Shown in pieces: positions 17,607 through 27,034 of a DNA stretch of 64,000 nucleotides. Source of the DNA: a virus; the IMG/VR virus record IMGVR_UViG_3300049846_001037, positions 1-64,000 of that record. One strand, 5' to 3'. The notes under the pieces are model-generated. The model worked only from the letters and a program-made list of their open reading frames with translations. It was not told where the DNA came from and searched no databases. The first letter of the stretch is position 1, and each line of letters opens with the position of its first letter. Made by a program: the position numbers and the translations under genes.

Positions 17607-20368
17607 TATGACCACTTCCTCAACTTAATAGACAGCGTGGCTCTAGTGATAAGGGTTGGGGTCTGATCAACATGGAAGTTCAGGATGTCACCAGCATTGA
17701 TGCCAGACCATGTGGTTAGCGATGTATCCTGACCCTTGAAGCCATTCGTTATGGTGGGCTTCTCGGTTCCAACGATGGATTGATTTCCGCTGATGAATGT
17801 TGAGCCAGTCCATGTTGCATAGGTGCTTCTTCTTACGTCAACAGATAGAGAGCCAGATATGTTGGAGGTAAGATCCCAAGAGATAGCTGAGGCATTATAT
17901 GGTATCTCAATGTGACCCTGAGATCCAGATGCAATAACGCTACCAGCACCATCAATGATGAAGTTCAACATTGTTGTATCACCAATGTAGGTGGTTCCTG
18001 AGATGGTAGTACCAGTCAAACCAGTGAAGTTACCAACATTGGCGGTAACAACACCTATATTAGCTGTTTGGTAAAGACCAGAAGTTCCTGAGACCGTAGT
18101 GCCAGTTAGTCCAGTGAAATTGCCTACGTTAGATGTAATTACACCAATGTTAGCTGTTTGGTAAAGACCAGAAGTTCCAGAGACCGTGGTGCCAGTTAAG
18201 CCTGTGAAGTTACCAACATTGGATGTAATTACACCAATGTTAGCTGTTTGGTAAAGACCAGAGGTTCCAGAGACCGTGGTGCCAGTTAGTCCAGTGAAAT
18301 TGCCTACGTTTGAGGTAATTACACCAACGTTAGCTGTTTGACCAAGCAAACTGCTTCCAGAAATTGTGGTACCGCTCAGTCCAACAATAAAGGCTGTTTG
18401 CCCCCTTAGTGAAGTTCCTGAGATGGTGGTTCCAGTCAAACCAGTGAAGTTACCTACGTTTGAGGTAATAACACCAATGTTTGCCGTTTGACCTAGTAAA
18501 CTTGATCCAGATATTGTCGTACCACTCAAACCAACAATGAAAGCGGTCTGTCCTCTCAGTGAAGTACCTGAGATGGTGGTTCCAGTTAGACCAGTGAAGT
18601 TACCTACGTTGGAGGTGATGACTCCAATGTTTGCGGTTTGGAACAAGCCTGAGTTACCAGAGACCGTGGTTCCAGTTAGACCAGTGAAGTTACCTACGTT
18701 GGAGGTGATGACTCCAATGTTTGCGGTTTGGAACAAGCCTGAGTTTCCAGAAACCGTAGTGCCAGTCAAGCCAGTGAAGTTGCCTACGTTAGAGGTGATG
18801 ACACCGATATTGGCTGTCTGTCCAAGAAGGCTATTGCCAGATACAGTAGTACCCGTTATACCAGCGGCAACAATGTTTTGAACAAATAGATTTGTGCCGC
18901 TGATAGTAGTTCCAGTTATGTTAGTAAACGAGGCTGTCGTTCCAGTGATGATTCCTACGCCAAGAGAATTCAAAAACTGAGTATTGATCACTGATAGGTT
19001 CTGGAAGATGCCATTGGTTCCAGATATAGTGGTTCCAGTTATACCAGCAGAGTTTACAACATTAGCATTGATGATAGGCGCTGTTATAGAACTGCTTGTA
19101 GTAAGATTAGTGAAGACGCCCGACAAGAATGGTTGAGCTAAAGTTCCGATTGTCTGAGATCCGCTTATTTGTGGAACAATTCCAGAACCATTGATAAGAG
19201 TGATGGCTGTATTTGCGCCAGCATTAAGAATAACACCGCTAACTCCAACCAAACTTGCAGTTCCATTAGCCTGAAAACTTGTGGTTCCAAGAGAAGTTCC
19301 AGCAAATGAACCATTAGTGATTTGACTATTTGGACCATTGAGAGTGAATCCAAAGTTGATATTCTGACCACTTATCAGGGTGCCAGTGATTCCGATTCCA
19401 TTGATGACATCACCATTAATGGTGGTTCCAGAAATGGTAGTTCCAGTCAAACCAGTGAAGTTACCAACACCGGCTGAAACCGTGGTGAATGTTGGAGTTG
19501 AGCTTCCAGACACCATGATGTTGCCAGTTGTGTGGACAATGGATATGTTATTGGTTCCAGAAATTGACTTGTATTCAGGACCATTGCCAGCGGCATTCAC
19601 ACCCAAAACTGAGTTTGCACCGTCATAACCAAGTTCCGCTGGCGGAGCCGGGGCAACCAAGATGTCAATATTTGGACCAGAAACTCTTGTAACAAATCCA
19701 ACTGGAACCACAAAATTTGGAGAAGATGGTCTAGTTGACGTAAGGTTTCCAGAAACGCTTGGGGATAAATATAGCTGAGTTCCAGCAGATACACCAGAAA
19801 CACCAATTGAAGCGGCATTGACAGTATGGACAATGCCACCTGCTGTAACGTAGCCATCGTTACCAGTCAAGATGTCGTCAGTAACCAAACCAATAAAAGC
19901 CTGATTTGCAGCTTCGTTGGCCAATGCAGCGTGAACAGTAGGCCTATTTCCTAGAGCGCCATTGATGTGAACGGCTACGCCATTAGAGAGAGTTGATCCG
20001 GTGTTGTTTCTTGCCCTAATCAACATCTCCTGTCCAACGTTTACTGTAACATTAGATGAGTCATTGTAATAAGCCAGTGTATGTTCTGTGTTGTCATAGA
20101 AAACCCTTCCCTCGGAGTAGGTTGGGTTTGCTGCCAAAATGTCAGTGTTGATGTAGTTGCCAGAGGAGAATGAGAGCGGACCAGTCAAAGTGCCACCAGC
20201 GAGCGGCAAATAGCTTCCAGATGGGCTGACAATCTCTGAGCCAGAGATGATCACATTCTGGGCATAGATTGTGCCAAAAGGATTGTTCGAAGTACCCAAA
20301 GCCTGGGCTCCGCTCACTTCTGGATAGACGACCGTTCCAGATGGTATTCTAAATGGATATGTTGACAT
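17606..20368 (-). CDS. Long tail fibre with 30-residue repeat shaft and conserved tip
   Basis: 920 aa. The N-terminal 60 residues carry the common fibre module (VVYPEVSGAQALGTSNNPFG, then TIYAQNVIISG). Residues about 75-250 are a less repetitive part with SGVSAGTQLYLSPSVSG. From about 300 to 800 the shaft is a tandem array of the 30-aa unit NVGNFTGLTGTTVSG plus SGLYQTANIGVITS, about eight good copies. The last 120 residues (MLNFIIDGAGSVIASG onwards) match the tip of the 1064-aa fibre. The gene follows the 216-aa lectin-like gene with a 12-nt gap. Confidence 0.75.
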   Translation of the reverse strand: MSTYPFRIPSGTVVYPEVSGAQALGTSNNPFGTIYAQNVIISGSEIVSPSGSYLPLAGGTLTGPLSFSSGNYINTDILAANPTYSEGRVFYDNTEHTLAYYNDSSNVTVNVGQEMLIRARNNTGSTLSNGVAVHINGALGNRPTVHAALANEAANQAFIGLVTDDILTGNDGYVTAGGIVHTVNAASIGVSGVSAGTQLYLSPSVSGNLTSTRPSSPNFVVPVGFVTRVSGPNIDILVAPAPPAELGYDGANSVLGVNAAGNGPEYKSISGTNNISIVHTTGNIMVSGSSTPTFTTVSAGVGNFTGLTGTTISGTTINGDVINGIGITGTLISGQNINFGFTLNGPNSQITNGSFAGTSLGTTSFQANGTASLVGVSGVILNAGANTAITLINGSGIVPQISGSQTIGTLAQPFLSGVFTNLTTSSSITAPIINANVVNSAGITGTTISGTNGIFQNLSVINTQFLNSLGVGIITGTTASFTNITGTTISGTNLFVQNIVAAGITGTTVSGNSLLGQTANIGVITSNVGNFTGLTGTTVSGNSGLFQTANIGVITSNVGNFTGLTGTTVSGNSGLFQTANIGVITSNVGNFTGLTGTTISGTSLRGQTAFIVGLSGTTISGSSLLGQTANIGVITSNVGNFTGLTGTTISGTSLRGQTAFIVGLSGTTISGSSLLGQTANVGVITSNVGNFTGLTGTTVSGTSGLYQTANIGVITSNVGNFTGLTGTTVSGTSGLYQTANIGVITSNVGNFTGLTGTTVSGTSGLYQTANIGVVTANVGNFTGLTGTTISGTTYIGDTTMLNFIIDGAGSVIASGSQGHIEIPYNASAISWDLTSNISGSLSVDVRRSTYATWTGSTFISGNQSIVGTEKPTITNGFKGQDTSLTTWSGINAGDILNFHVDQTPTLITRATLSIKLRKWS
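17985..18860 (-). repeat. 90-bp tandem coding repeats, nearly identical
   Basis: Eight units of 90 bp encode the 30-aa shaft repeat. Three consecutive units around 18060-18330 are almost the same at DNA level, including silent sites (the phrase GCTGTTTGGTAAAGACCAGA recurs at 90-bp spacing), which points to recent duplication. Confidence 0.75.
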
Positions 20369-20380
20369 TGTTCTCTCCGA

Positions 20381-21031
20381 TTAGGCCAACGTTACGTTGT
20401 CTAGCCTATCTCCCTTGTATGTGATTTGACTTAAATCTATGTTATATACTCCATATTGTCTGAAACCAAAATATCCAGCTCCATAGGTATATCCTGGTGT
20501 GGCTTCATCTGTTGCCGTGTAGTCACAGCTATCGACCAGAACATCGTCGATATACACTGTTAGGATAGAGCCTTCAAACAAAAGACGAACCTTACATGGA
20601 AACGAGATTGTGTGACTGACTGATTTGACTGACAAAGAAAACAAATACGGATACATCTTATACCATGTCACGGAATCTCCAGCAGCACTTATCACAACCT
20701 CGTAGCCGCCACCGGTAGTGATAGCTGCGCTTGTTGGGTCTTGTGATCTTAGAAAAATATCTAGAGTTTGTTGTCCATCGTAAATCTGGGCGTTGCTGAC
20801 GTGTAGTGTCACATCATAATGGTAGTCTGTTCTTGGAACGTAAAAGAAGGCCCATGGATCGGGTGAGGGAGTGTGTCCCTGCATTCTAAGAACATTGCTT
20901 GTTCCAGATACGAACTCACCGTTGGGTACCTCAGGAGCAACCGAGATATTGTATTGCCCAAGGCTTGTTCCTGAGTAGTTGGCCTCTGGAAGTCCACTGT
21001 AGTTGACGTTGACCAGCGTTGAGTAGCCCAT
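20381..21031 (-). CDS. Concanavalin/laminin-G-like lectin-fold protein
   Basis: 216 aa, beginning MGYSTLVNVNYSGLPEANYS. It is clearly paralogous to the 207-aa protein at 21232-21855: same MGYSTL start, SGTSxxQY, SPxPDPW near 75, a DVTLHVSxxxxYDG strand, FLRSQD/YLRAT, then a VYxDxVxVDxxDY hairpin near 165 and a GYFGFRQYG/GKWGLLNYG strand. This order resembles LamG/concanavalin A-like sandwiches, in which the final strands read dGxxvdxxDyt...GxxGlxxyg. It ends GDRLDNVTLA. It is probably a virion lectin binding cell-surface glycan. The ATG overlaps the stop of the 63-aa gene by one base. Confidence 0.55.
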   Translation of the reverse strand: MGYSTLVNVNYSGLPEANYSGTSLGQYNISVAPEVPNGEFVSGTSNVLRMQGHTPSPDPWAFFYVPRTDYHYDVTLHVSNAQIYDGQQTLDIFLRSQDPTSAAITTGGGYEVVISAAGDSVTWYKMYPYLFSLSVKSVSHTISFPCKVRLLFEGSILTVYIDDVLVDSCDYTATDEATPGYTYGAGYFGFRQYGVYNIDLSQITYKGDRLDNVTLA

Positions 21032-21222
21032 TAGTTTTGCAAAAACTCCTCTTCTGTTATGGACGTGCCATTAAGAAGAACTTCTCCCTGTAGCGTCTTT
21101 ACTTTACATGTTTGTCCGTTAATATCGTATGACTTTGCCTCATAGTTGGTACCCAGAGGCACATCTGGTCTATATCCAAATGGAGCGTTTTCTACGATAG
21201 GAACGAGTTTGTAGTATCCCAT
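21031..21222 (-). CDS. Small unknown protein, 63 aa, between two lectin paralogues
   Basis: MGYYKLVPIVENAPFGYRPD begins with MGY, as the two flanking lectin-like proteins do, then shows KSYDINGQTCKVKTLQGEVL. No domain is recognised. It is sandwiched between the paralogues, with a one-base TAATG overlap downstream and a 9-nt gap upstream. A similar TCK-containing small protein follows the fibre at 17606. It may be a stabiliser or connector for the lectin proteins. Confidence 0.5.
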   Translation of the reverse strand: MGYYKLVPIVENAPFGYRPDVPLGTNYEAKSYDINGQTCKVKTLQGEVLLNGTSITEEEFLQN

Positions 21223-21231
21223 GATATCCTC

Positions 21232-21855
21232 TTAGAAAGCGTTGTCACGCCTGTCTGCTTTGATTGTGTAGGCATTGAACGACTGGGTGAATGGACCATA
21301 GTTCAACAAACCCCACTTGCCAGTTCCATTGACCGTATAACCAACACTGTAGTCATAGTTGTCAACAAATACATTGTTTAGATACACACTCAGAACATCA
21401 TCAACCAAAGTAATTCTCCATTTTCCTGAGTTTGGAACCGTGTAGGTTATTTGTTTTCTGGTCCCGTAGGTATCTCCCCATGTGATGAGGTTGTTGCCGC
21501 CCTGATTTGATGCAGTAATAGAGTAAGCCACAGATGGAAATGTAACAATGTCGTTGGCCCACGTTGCTCTCAAATACAAAACAAGTCCTGCTGATCCGTC
21601 GTAAAATGGATATTGACTCATATCTAATGTGAGATCAAAATGGCTCGATTCAAGTACGGACCTCATGGTGCCCCACGGATCTGGAGCTGGACTACCATTA
21701 AACCACTCCAACTTATTGTTGTTTGTCTGGATTGTGTTGTTTACGACCTGCCCAGCTTGCGAGCTCAAAATATACTGATTGAAGCTGGTTCCAGAATAAC
21801 TAACACCCGCTTGCAGTCCACTAAAATTCGTGTTGATGAGGGTTGAGTATCCCAT
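21232..21855 (-). CDS. Concanavalin/laminin-G-like lectin-fold protein (paralogue)
   Basis: 207 aa, beginning MGYSTLINTNFSGLQAGVSY. It shares with the 216-aa gene downstream the start, the SPAPDPWG segment, the HFDLTLDMSQYPFYDGSAGL strand, the VYLNNVFVDNYDYS hairpin and the final DRRDN. It is a product of gene duplication followed by strong divergence of the loops, as expected of receptor-binding lectins. It begins one base after the 1721-aa fibre gene ends and is probably co-assembled with it. The ligand is unknown. Confidence 0.55.
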   Translation of the reverse strand: MGYSTLINTNFSGLQAGVSYSGTSFNQYILSSQAGQVVNNTIQTNNNKLEWFNGSPAPDPWGTMRSVLESSHFDLTLDMSQYPFYDGSAGLVLYLRATWANDIVTFPSVAYSITASNQGGNNLITWGDTYGTRKQITYTVPNSGKWRITLVDDVLSVYLNNVFVDNYDYSVGYTVNGTGKWGLLNYGPFTQSFNAYTIKADRRDNAF

Positions 21856-21856
21856 T

Positions 21857-24800
21857 TTAGTATTGGTAGTTAGCTATGATAATGCTTCCAGATGCAGGAG
21901 CCGAAACCGTATTGATGGTCGATCCAGACAACCAGAAGTCAAATGATGGAGCGCCAATTCCAGATGGAGCCTGATACAATCCATTGATGTAGAGCTGAAT
22001 GCTCCATGCATCGTAAGGAGCATTGCCCAATGAGAAGACTGTGTTGCTGTTGTTAATAGCACCGGCAGGAATCTCATTCCATACAATACTTCTTGTTGCG
22101 TTTCCATTGATAGTTTGAACCTGTATGTTGGCATATGGTTTTGCAATAGTTCCAAGATCATCAGTGCCTGAGGCAGTTGGAACAAAGTCTCCCTGCGTGG
22201 CAATCGTTCCAGACCCAGCCAGAATGCTAATCTTCTTTCCACCAGCGCCAGAAGTTCCAGAAATGGTAATGTTGCCAGCGACAGATGCCTTGAGGATGAT
22301 GTCACCAGTTCCACCCTGACCACCATCCAAGATGATGCCGCCACTGCCTACTCCAGAGACAACGAGCAATTCCGAACCACCAAAGTCCATGATGCCTTGG
22401 TTGGTGTAGAAGTTTACGCTACTGCCGCTTATTCCTACTCTCTTACCATTGGTATAGCCATTAAGGTTGATTCCCTGACCCTGTGCTGTTAGATTGATTC
22501 CACCGCCACCGCTCAAGATATTGACGCTCTGGCCTCCACCTTGAATGGTAATTGGACCAGATCCACCATTGATACCGATATTTCCAGCGCCACCTTGCAA
22601 TGTTATATTGCCAGCCGAGCCATTGATGGTTGCGCCAGATGATGGGTTGATAACAATTGATTGTCCAGCCTGAGCAGAACCAATATAGAACGTCGGAGAA
22701 TCAGCAACAATGTCTGTTCCGCTCGTATAGAAGACATCCCCACGGAATCTTAGATAGAGTCTGTCATCAACCGTTCCAGTATATAGGCTTTCCTGCTGTC
22801 CGTCCGTTAGGATCATTGTTCCCGACCCCTCAGCGACAGCATAGCTACCTATGACACGGGAGTAGATTCCGGTAGCTGTGTTGTTTCGACCCAAAGCAAT
22901 CGTATTTGTGCCAGACAACGTGTTATACATGCCAGCAGCAAACGACTGTGAAGCATCGTTGTAGGCAGTATTCAACAGACCAAACACAGCCGTCATAGTG
23001 CCAGAGTTTGCGTTTGTGTTACCTGCTGTTAGCGAAGCATAGGCATCAGCAAAGTTGCTGCCACCAAAGACAACGGCAGTGGCACCATTGGTTCCTATCT
23101 TGTTTGAGTCACCAAATGCAACGGTAGCATAAGCCTCGACACGATTGCCTTGACCACCAACCATAGCATAGCTAGAGTTTGATGTGGTTGTGTTGCTGCC
23201 ACCAACAACAGTTCCAAAGTTGCCAAAGTTGTGGTTATTATTACCTACCGTCAAGCTGAATACGGATGTTGTTTCGTTGTTGGAACCAGCCATCAAGGTA
23301 TATGGATTTCCAGTAGAAGCATTTTGGTATCCAAAGACTGCATGGAAAGACGTGCCACTTATGAGATTCTGGTAACCGGCTATAATTGACTGTCCACCAT
23401 TGTATATCTTGTTGTCGTTACCAAAGGCAGCGACAGCAATTGAAGAGCTATCAACAAAGTTGTATTGTCCGTAAATAATTGAGTTGTTGGAGTTGTTGGT
23501 TCCAGAGTTGTAAGTACCACCAATAAAGTTTCTTGATGCACTACCAGAAGCCATATTGCTGTCGCCAATCAACATTGAGTTGGATGAACCATCCAATATC
23601 TGATTGTTGTAGCCAGCAATTATGCTGTAATAGTTTGAATTGTCATTAATTAAGTTATATGCACCACCAACAATGTGATAATAACCACCAACGTAGTTGT
23701 TGTAACCACCAAGGAGGTGATATCCAGAGTTGCTGAAAATAACGTTTTGGTATCCGCCAACAATGCTGTAGTTATTGTTGCCGCTCAAATAGTTCTGACT
23801 ACCGCCAACAATGCTTTGATAGGCGCTAATGACTCGATTGGCGTTACCGACAACCAGATTGTCTCCACCATTCTCAACACTATTTAAAGTGCCAGCAACA
23901 ACCATCTGGTTGCCAGTTACAGCATTGCCATAACCAGCTACGAGGTTTTGGTTGTTGTTACCACTGACGCTGTTGTTGGATCCAAAGACAGCCGAGGAGT
24001 TTGCGTAGACAGAGTTCTGATCACCAGCAACAATAGACTGATAGCTGTTTGTTGTAAAGTTATTTGCTCCCAAAACGGTGGTGGAATCGCTAGAGACCAA
24101 CTTGTTTTGATATCCAGCGATGAGGTTTTGGTATCCACCGTTGATAGAGTTTGCATTTCCAAGCGCCGTGTTGTAGGATGCAAAAGAACTTACAAAGTTT
24201 CCATATCCAGCTAACAAAGAGTAATCGCTGCTGGTTGAGTTGTTGAATCCAAACAAGGCATTTTGGTTTCCAGTTGAAACCAAGTTAATACCAGCAGCAA
24301 TAGAGCCACCCTGGGCCGTGCCTAGATTATTTCCCTCACCAGCAATGATGTTGCCAGCAGAACCCATTGTATTACCATTGGAGGATGTTTCAACAATTAG
24401 CGAAGCACCAGAAATCCTGAGATTTCCGGTCATGGTGTCACCGCTTACGTGGACATAAGATCCACCCGTTCCACTGGTAACGATATTGTCAACATAGAGG
24501 GTTGTTCCTGAGTCTAGCCAGACGCCGCCTGCAAATCTCATCAATAGAGAGTTGGCGACATTGTTTGTTGAACTTGCTCCAGTATCACCGCCCTCAGCAA
24601 GAACCCAAGAGCCAGAGGCATTTGCTATTCCACTATAACCAATTGCTACCGAAGTGAATCCATTTGCTTCTGAATATCGGCCGCCAGCAAACGAATAGTC
24701 ACCAGAAGCAACCGTTGAAAGTCCTTGTGCGTGAGATCCACCTCCATATGTTTTTGTGGAAACACCCTCAGCGTGAGAGTTTCCGCCGAAGGATTGAGTG

Positions 24801-27022
24801 CTGTTACCTTCAGCGTGAGAATTGTCTGCAAAAGCCAGTGTAGATGCACCCTCTGAGTGTGAACCATATCCATTTGATACTGTTGAAACACCCTCTGCAT
24901 GAGAGGCTACCCCTGATGCTATTGTGCTAAAGCCCTCAGCATGGGACTCTTGTCCATAAGATACCGTGCTCCAACCCTCTGCGTGAGAATAATCACCTAA
25001 TGCAACAGAAGAAAGACCCTCAGCGTGTGAAACGTTTCCGCTGGCGAGCGTAGAAGCACCTTCAGCATGTGCTTCAAAACCATAAGCTACCGTGCTCCAA
25101 CCCTCTGAGTGAGAATAATCCCCAAGAGCCTTGGTATCATAACCCTCAGCATGAGAAGTTGTTCCAGATGCAACTGACAACTCACCCTCAGCGTGAGAGA
25201 TGTCTCCATATGTTTTTGTTTGGCTTCCCTCAACATGAGAGTAGTTTCCGTATGCTTCGGTCGTATCTCCTTCAGCATGGGAACCAAATGCATATGTTCT
25301 TGTTAGGCTTCCCTCTGCGTGAGAGGCATTTCCAGAAGCTATTGTTGTGCTTCCTTCCGAGTGAGATGCCTGTTCCCATGCCTTGGTACCAATACCTTCG
25401 GCGTGAGACACTTGTCCATGAGCCTGATTGCTGGCTCCCTGTGCGAAGCTCGACTGTCCTGATGCAATGTTGTTTGCACCAACAGCCATAGCCCATTGTC
25501 CTGAAACAGTGTGGGCCACGCCGACCGACATTGAATACTGTCCATCGGTTATGTTGCTTGCGCCAATTGATAGAGGGCCGGTCATGGTGTCGCCAGTGAT
25601 GTGGACGAACATGCCAGCACCCATGCCAGTTGAAACAACATTTTGTGCGTAGATGGTCGCCCAAGGCCTATCTGCCGTACCTAGAGTCTGCGTTCCGCTA
25701 TCCTCAGGCATCAAGTTCTTGCCAGTTTGGATGATGACACCAGAAGGGGCTCCGAGATACAGCATGTCCGCTTCTGTGCCAGTAACCATATGACCAACAA
25801 CCATCGTGCTAAGTCCGCTGACGGTGTTTCTAACACCGAAAGCTATACCACTTGCCTCATTGATGTTGTTGTATGCGCCAAAAGCAAAAATTCCAGTACC
25901 GTTAGTTATTGTGTTGTAAGCACCAAAGGCTATAGATGGATCATTGTAGTTGTTAGTTCCACTGACTACGTTTCCAAATCCCATTGATAAAGAGTTAAGA
26001 GCGTAGTTCTTGTTGTTAATACCAAACATTTGAACGTGCCACGCATGACCCTCATTGCCAGCACCAAAAACATAGGGGTAATTTAGTCCGGAAACCGTGT
26101 TTCCGAATCCCATCACACGTCCACCCTGCGTGTTATATACAATGTTATCGCTACCAAATGCGGTAGAATCAAATGCCTGCACTGTGTTATTTACACCAAA
26201 TGCAGCACCATTGAATGCTAGAACGTAATTGTCTTTACCAATAGCAATAGCTGGGAAAAGTGGATTTGAGCCACTGGCAAAATTATTGCGACCAATAGCA
26301 GTGGCATTTGAATCTGCTGCTTGGTTCAAGAAACCAACAGCCACAGCACCACTTCCATCAGCAAGATTCTGGTGTCCTACAGCAGTGGCTAGTAGATCCT
26401 CTGATGTGTTATTTGTTCCAAGGTTGATTGGACCCATGCTGATGATGGTACCAGAGTCCATAGTGAGATTGCCGTACATGCTGTCGCCGCCACGGAAAAC
26501 GAAATCTCCAGATGGCGAAGTTACGTTGAGGGCAAAAATCTTTCTGAATGGCTTGGCAGCAGTTCCGAGATCGTTGGCACCAGAAATGTCTGGGAAGAAG
26601 TCAACACCAGAAGCTAGAACAATGTCGCCTGTGATGGTATCGCCAGTGATGTGAACATAGGGTCCGTCAAACTGAACACCATTCAAGGAAAGGTTGTTTG
26701 TAAATACGGTATTGAATGGAGCAGATGGACTTCCGATGTTGTTGATACCAGAGCCAGCAGTCAAGACATTAGCACCAGTACCCATCGTGAGAGAGCCAGT
26801 CATGCTATCGCCAGAAGACCTTACGAATCCAGTGGATCCCTCTACGAACAAACCAGTGACATAAAGATTCTTGGCGTATGCAGAAAGGAATGGCGATGCT
26901 GCAGAACCAAGGTTGCTGGTTCCAGATGCCTCAGCCAAAAGATGGATACCCGATCCGAGAGTGATGTTCTCTCCGACTAGTGGCTTCTTGATATCGACAT
27001 TATTGATTCTAGTTTGACTCAT
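21857..27022 (-). CDS. Giant fibre with YadA-head-like beta-roll repeats
   Basis: 1721 aa. The N-terminal 200 residues hold three fibre modules (SGDSMTGSLTMGTGANV ... NNIGSPSAPF type). Then come long arrays of short left-handed beta-roll repeats. One array is IAFGxxNxV / IVAGxQNxV repeats of 14-16 aa (about 205-450 and 850-1390). Another, about residues 535-785, holds 17 copies of [SA]H[ASV][EQ]G at 14-aa spacing, the signature of the YadA/Hia head of trimeric autotransporter adhesins. A Gly-rich part follows (INGGSGPITIQGGGQ). The C-terminal 75 residues (WNEIPAGAINNSNTVFSLG to IIIANYQY) match in pattern the C-ends of the fibres at 27035 and 59134. Confidence 0.75.
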   Translation of the reverse strand: MSQTRINNVDIKKPLVGENITLGSGIHLLAEASGTSNLGSAASPFLSAYAKNLYVTGLFVEGSTGFVRSSGDSMTGSLTMGTGANVLTAGSGINNIGSPSAPFNTVFTNNLSLNGVQFDGPYVHITGDTITGDIVLASGVDFFPDISGANDLGTAAKPFRKIFALNVTSPSGDFVFRGGDSMYGNLTMDSGTIISMGPINLGTNNTSEDLLATAVGHQNLADGSGAVAVGFLNQAADSNATAIGRNNFASGSNPLFPAIAIGKDNYVLAFNGAAFGVNNTVQAFDSTAFGSDNIVYNTQGGRVMGFGNTVSGLNYPYVFGAGNEGHAWHVQMFGINNKNYALNSLSMGFGNVVSGTNNYNDPSIAFGAYNTITNGTGIFAFGAYNNINEASGIAFGVRNTVSGLSTMVVGHMVTGTEADMLYLGAPSGVIIQTGKNLMPEDSGTQTLGTADRPWATIYAQNVVSTGMGAGMFVHITGDTMTGPLSIGASNITDGQYSMSVGVAHTVSGQWAMAVGANNIASGQSSFAQGASNQAHGQVSHAEGIGTKAWEQASHSEGSTTIASGNASHAEGSLTRTYAFGSHAEGDTTEAYGNYSHVEGSQTKTYGDISHAEGELSVASGTTSHAEGYDTKALGDYSHSEGWSTVAYGFEAHAEGASTLASGNVSHAEGLSSVALGDYSHAEGWSTVSYGQESHAEGFSTIASGVASHAEGVSTVSNGYGSHSEGASTLAFADNSHAEGNSTQSFGGNSHAEGVSTKTYGGGSHAQGLSTVASGDYSFAGGRYSEANGFTSVAIGYSGIANASGSWVLAEGGDTGASSTNNVANSLLMRFAGGVWLDSGTTLYVDNIVTSGTGGSYVHVSGDTMTGNLRISGASLIVETSSNGNTMGSAGNIIAGEGNNLGTAQGGSIAAGINLVSTGNQNALFGFNNSTSSDYSLLAGYGNFVSSFASYNTALGNANSINGGYQNLIAGYQNKLVSSDSTTVLGANNFTTNSYQSIVAGDQNSVYANSSAVFGSNNSVSGNNNQNLVAGYGNAVTGNQMVVAGTLNSVENGGDNLVVGNANRVISAYQSIVGGSQNYLSGNNNYSIVGGYQNVIFSNSGYHLLGGYNNYVGGYYHIVGGAYNLINDNSNYYSIIAGYNNQILDGSSNSMLIGDSNMASGSASRNFIGGTYNSGTNNSNNSIIYGQYNFVDSSSIAVAAFGNDNKIYNGGQSIIAGYQNLISGTSFHAVFGYQNASTGNPYTLMAGSNNETTSVFSLTVGNNNHNFGNFGTVVGGSNTTTSNSSYAMVGGQGNRVEAYATVAFGDSNKIGTNGATAVVFGGSNFADAYASLTAGNTNANSGTMTAVFGLLNTAYNDASQSFAAGMYNTLSGTNTIALGRNNTATGIYSRVIGSYAVAEGSGTMILTDGQQESLYTGTVDDRLYLRFRGDVFYTSGTDIVADSPTFYIGSAQAGQSIVINPSSGATINGSAGNITLQGGAGNIGINGGSGPITIQGGGQSVNILSGGGGINLTAQGQGINLNGYTNGKRVGISGSSVNFYTNQGIMDFGGSELLVVSGVGSGGIILDGGQGGTGDIILKASVAGNITISGTSGAGGKKISILAGSGTIATQGDFVPTASGTDDLGTIAKPYANIQVQTINGNATRSIVWNEIPAGAINNSNTVFSLGNAPYDAWSIQLYINGLYQAPSGIGAPSFDFWLSGSTINTVSAPASGSIIIANYQY
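24670..25425 (-). repeat. 42-bp coding repeats (SHAEG beta-roll array)
   Basis: Seventeen in-frame 42-bp units encode SHAEG-type 14-residue repeats plus one degenerate unit (YSFAGG). They correspond to the YadA-type head motif of trimeric adhesins and are placed in the middle of a phage fibre. Confidence 0.75.
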
Positions 27023-27034
27023 AAATCATTCCTT

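Noticed and set aside
26229-26980. Plus-strand open frames over the start of the 1721-aa fibre
   Set aside because: No ribosome site, composition typical of shadows, and the minus frame has clear fibre modules here.
21857-27022. CRISPR-like or noncoding tandem repeats in the fibre gene
   Set aside because: The repeats keep a 42-bp coding period, have no constant spacer-repeat structure and encode a known beta-roll motif.
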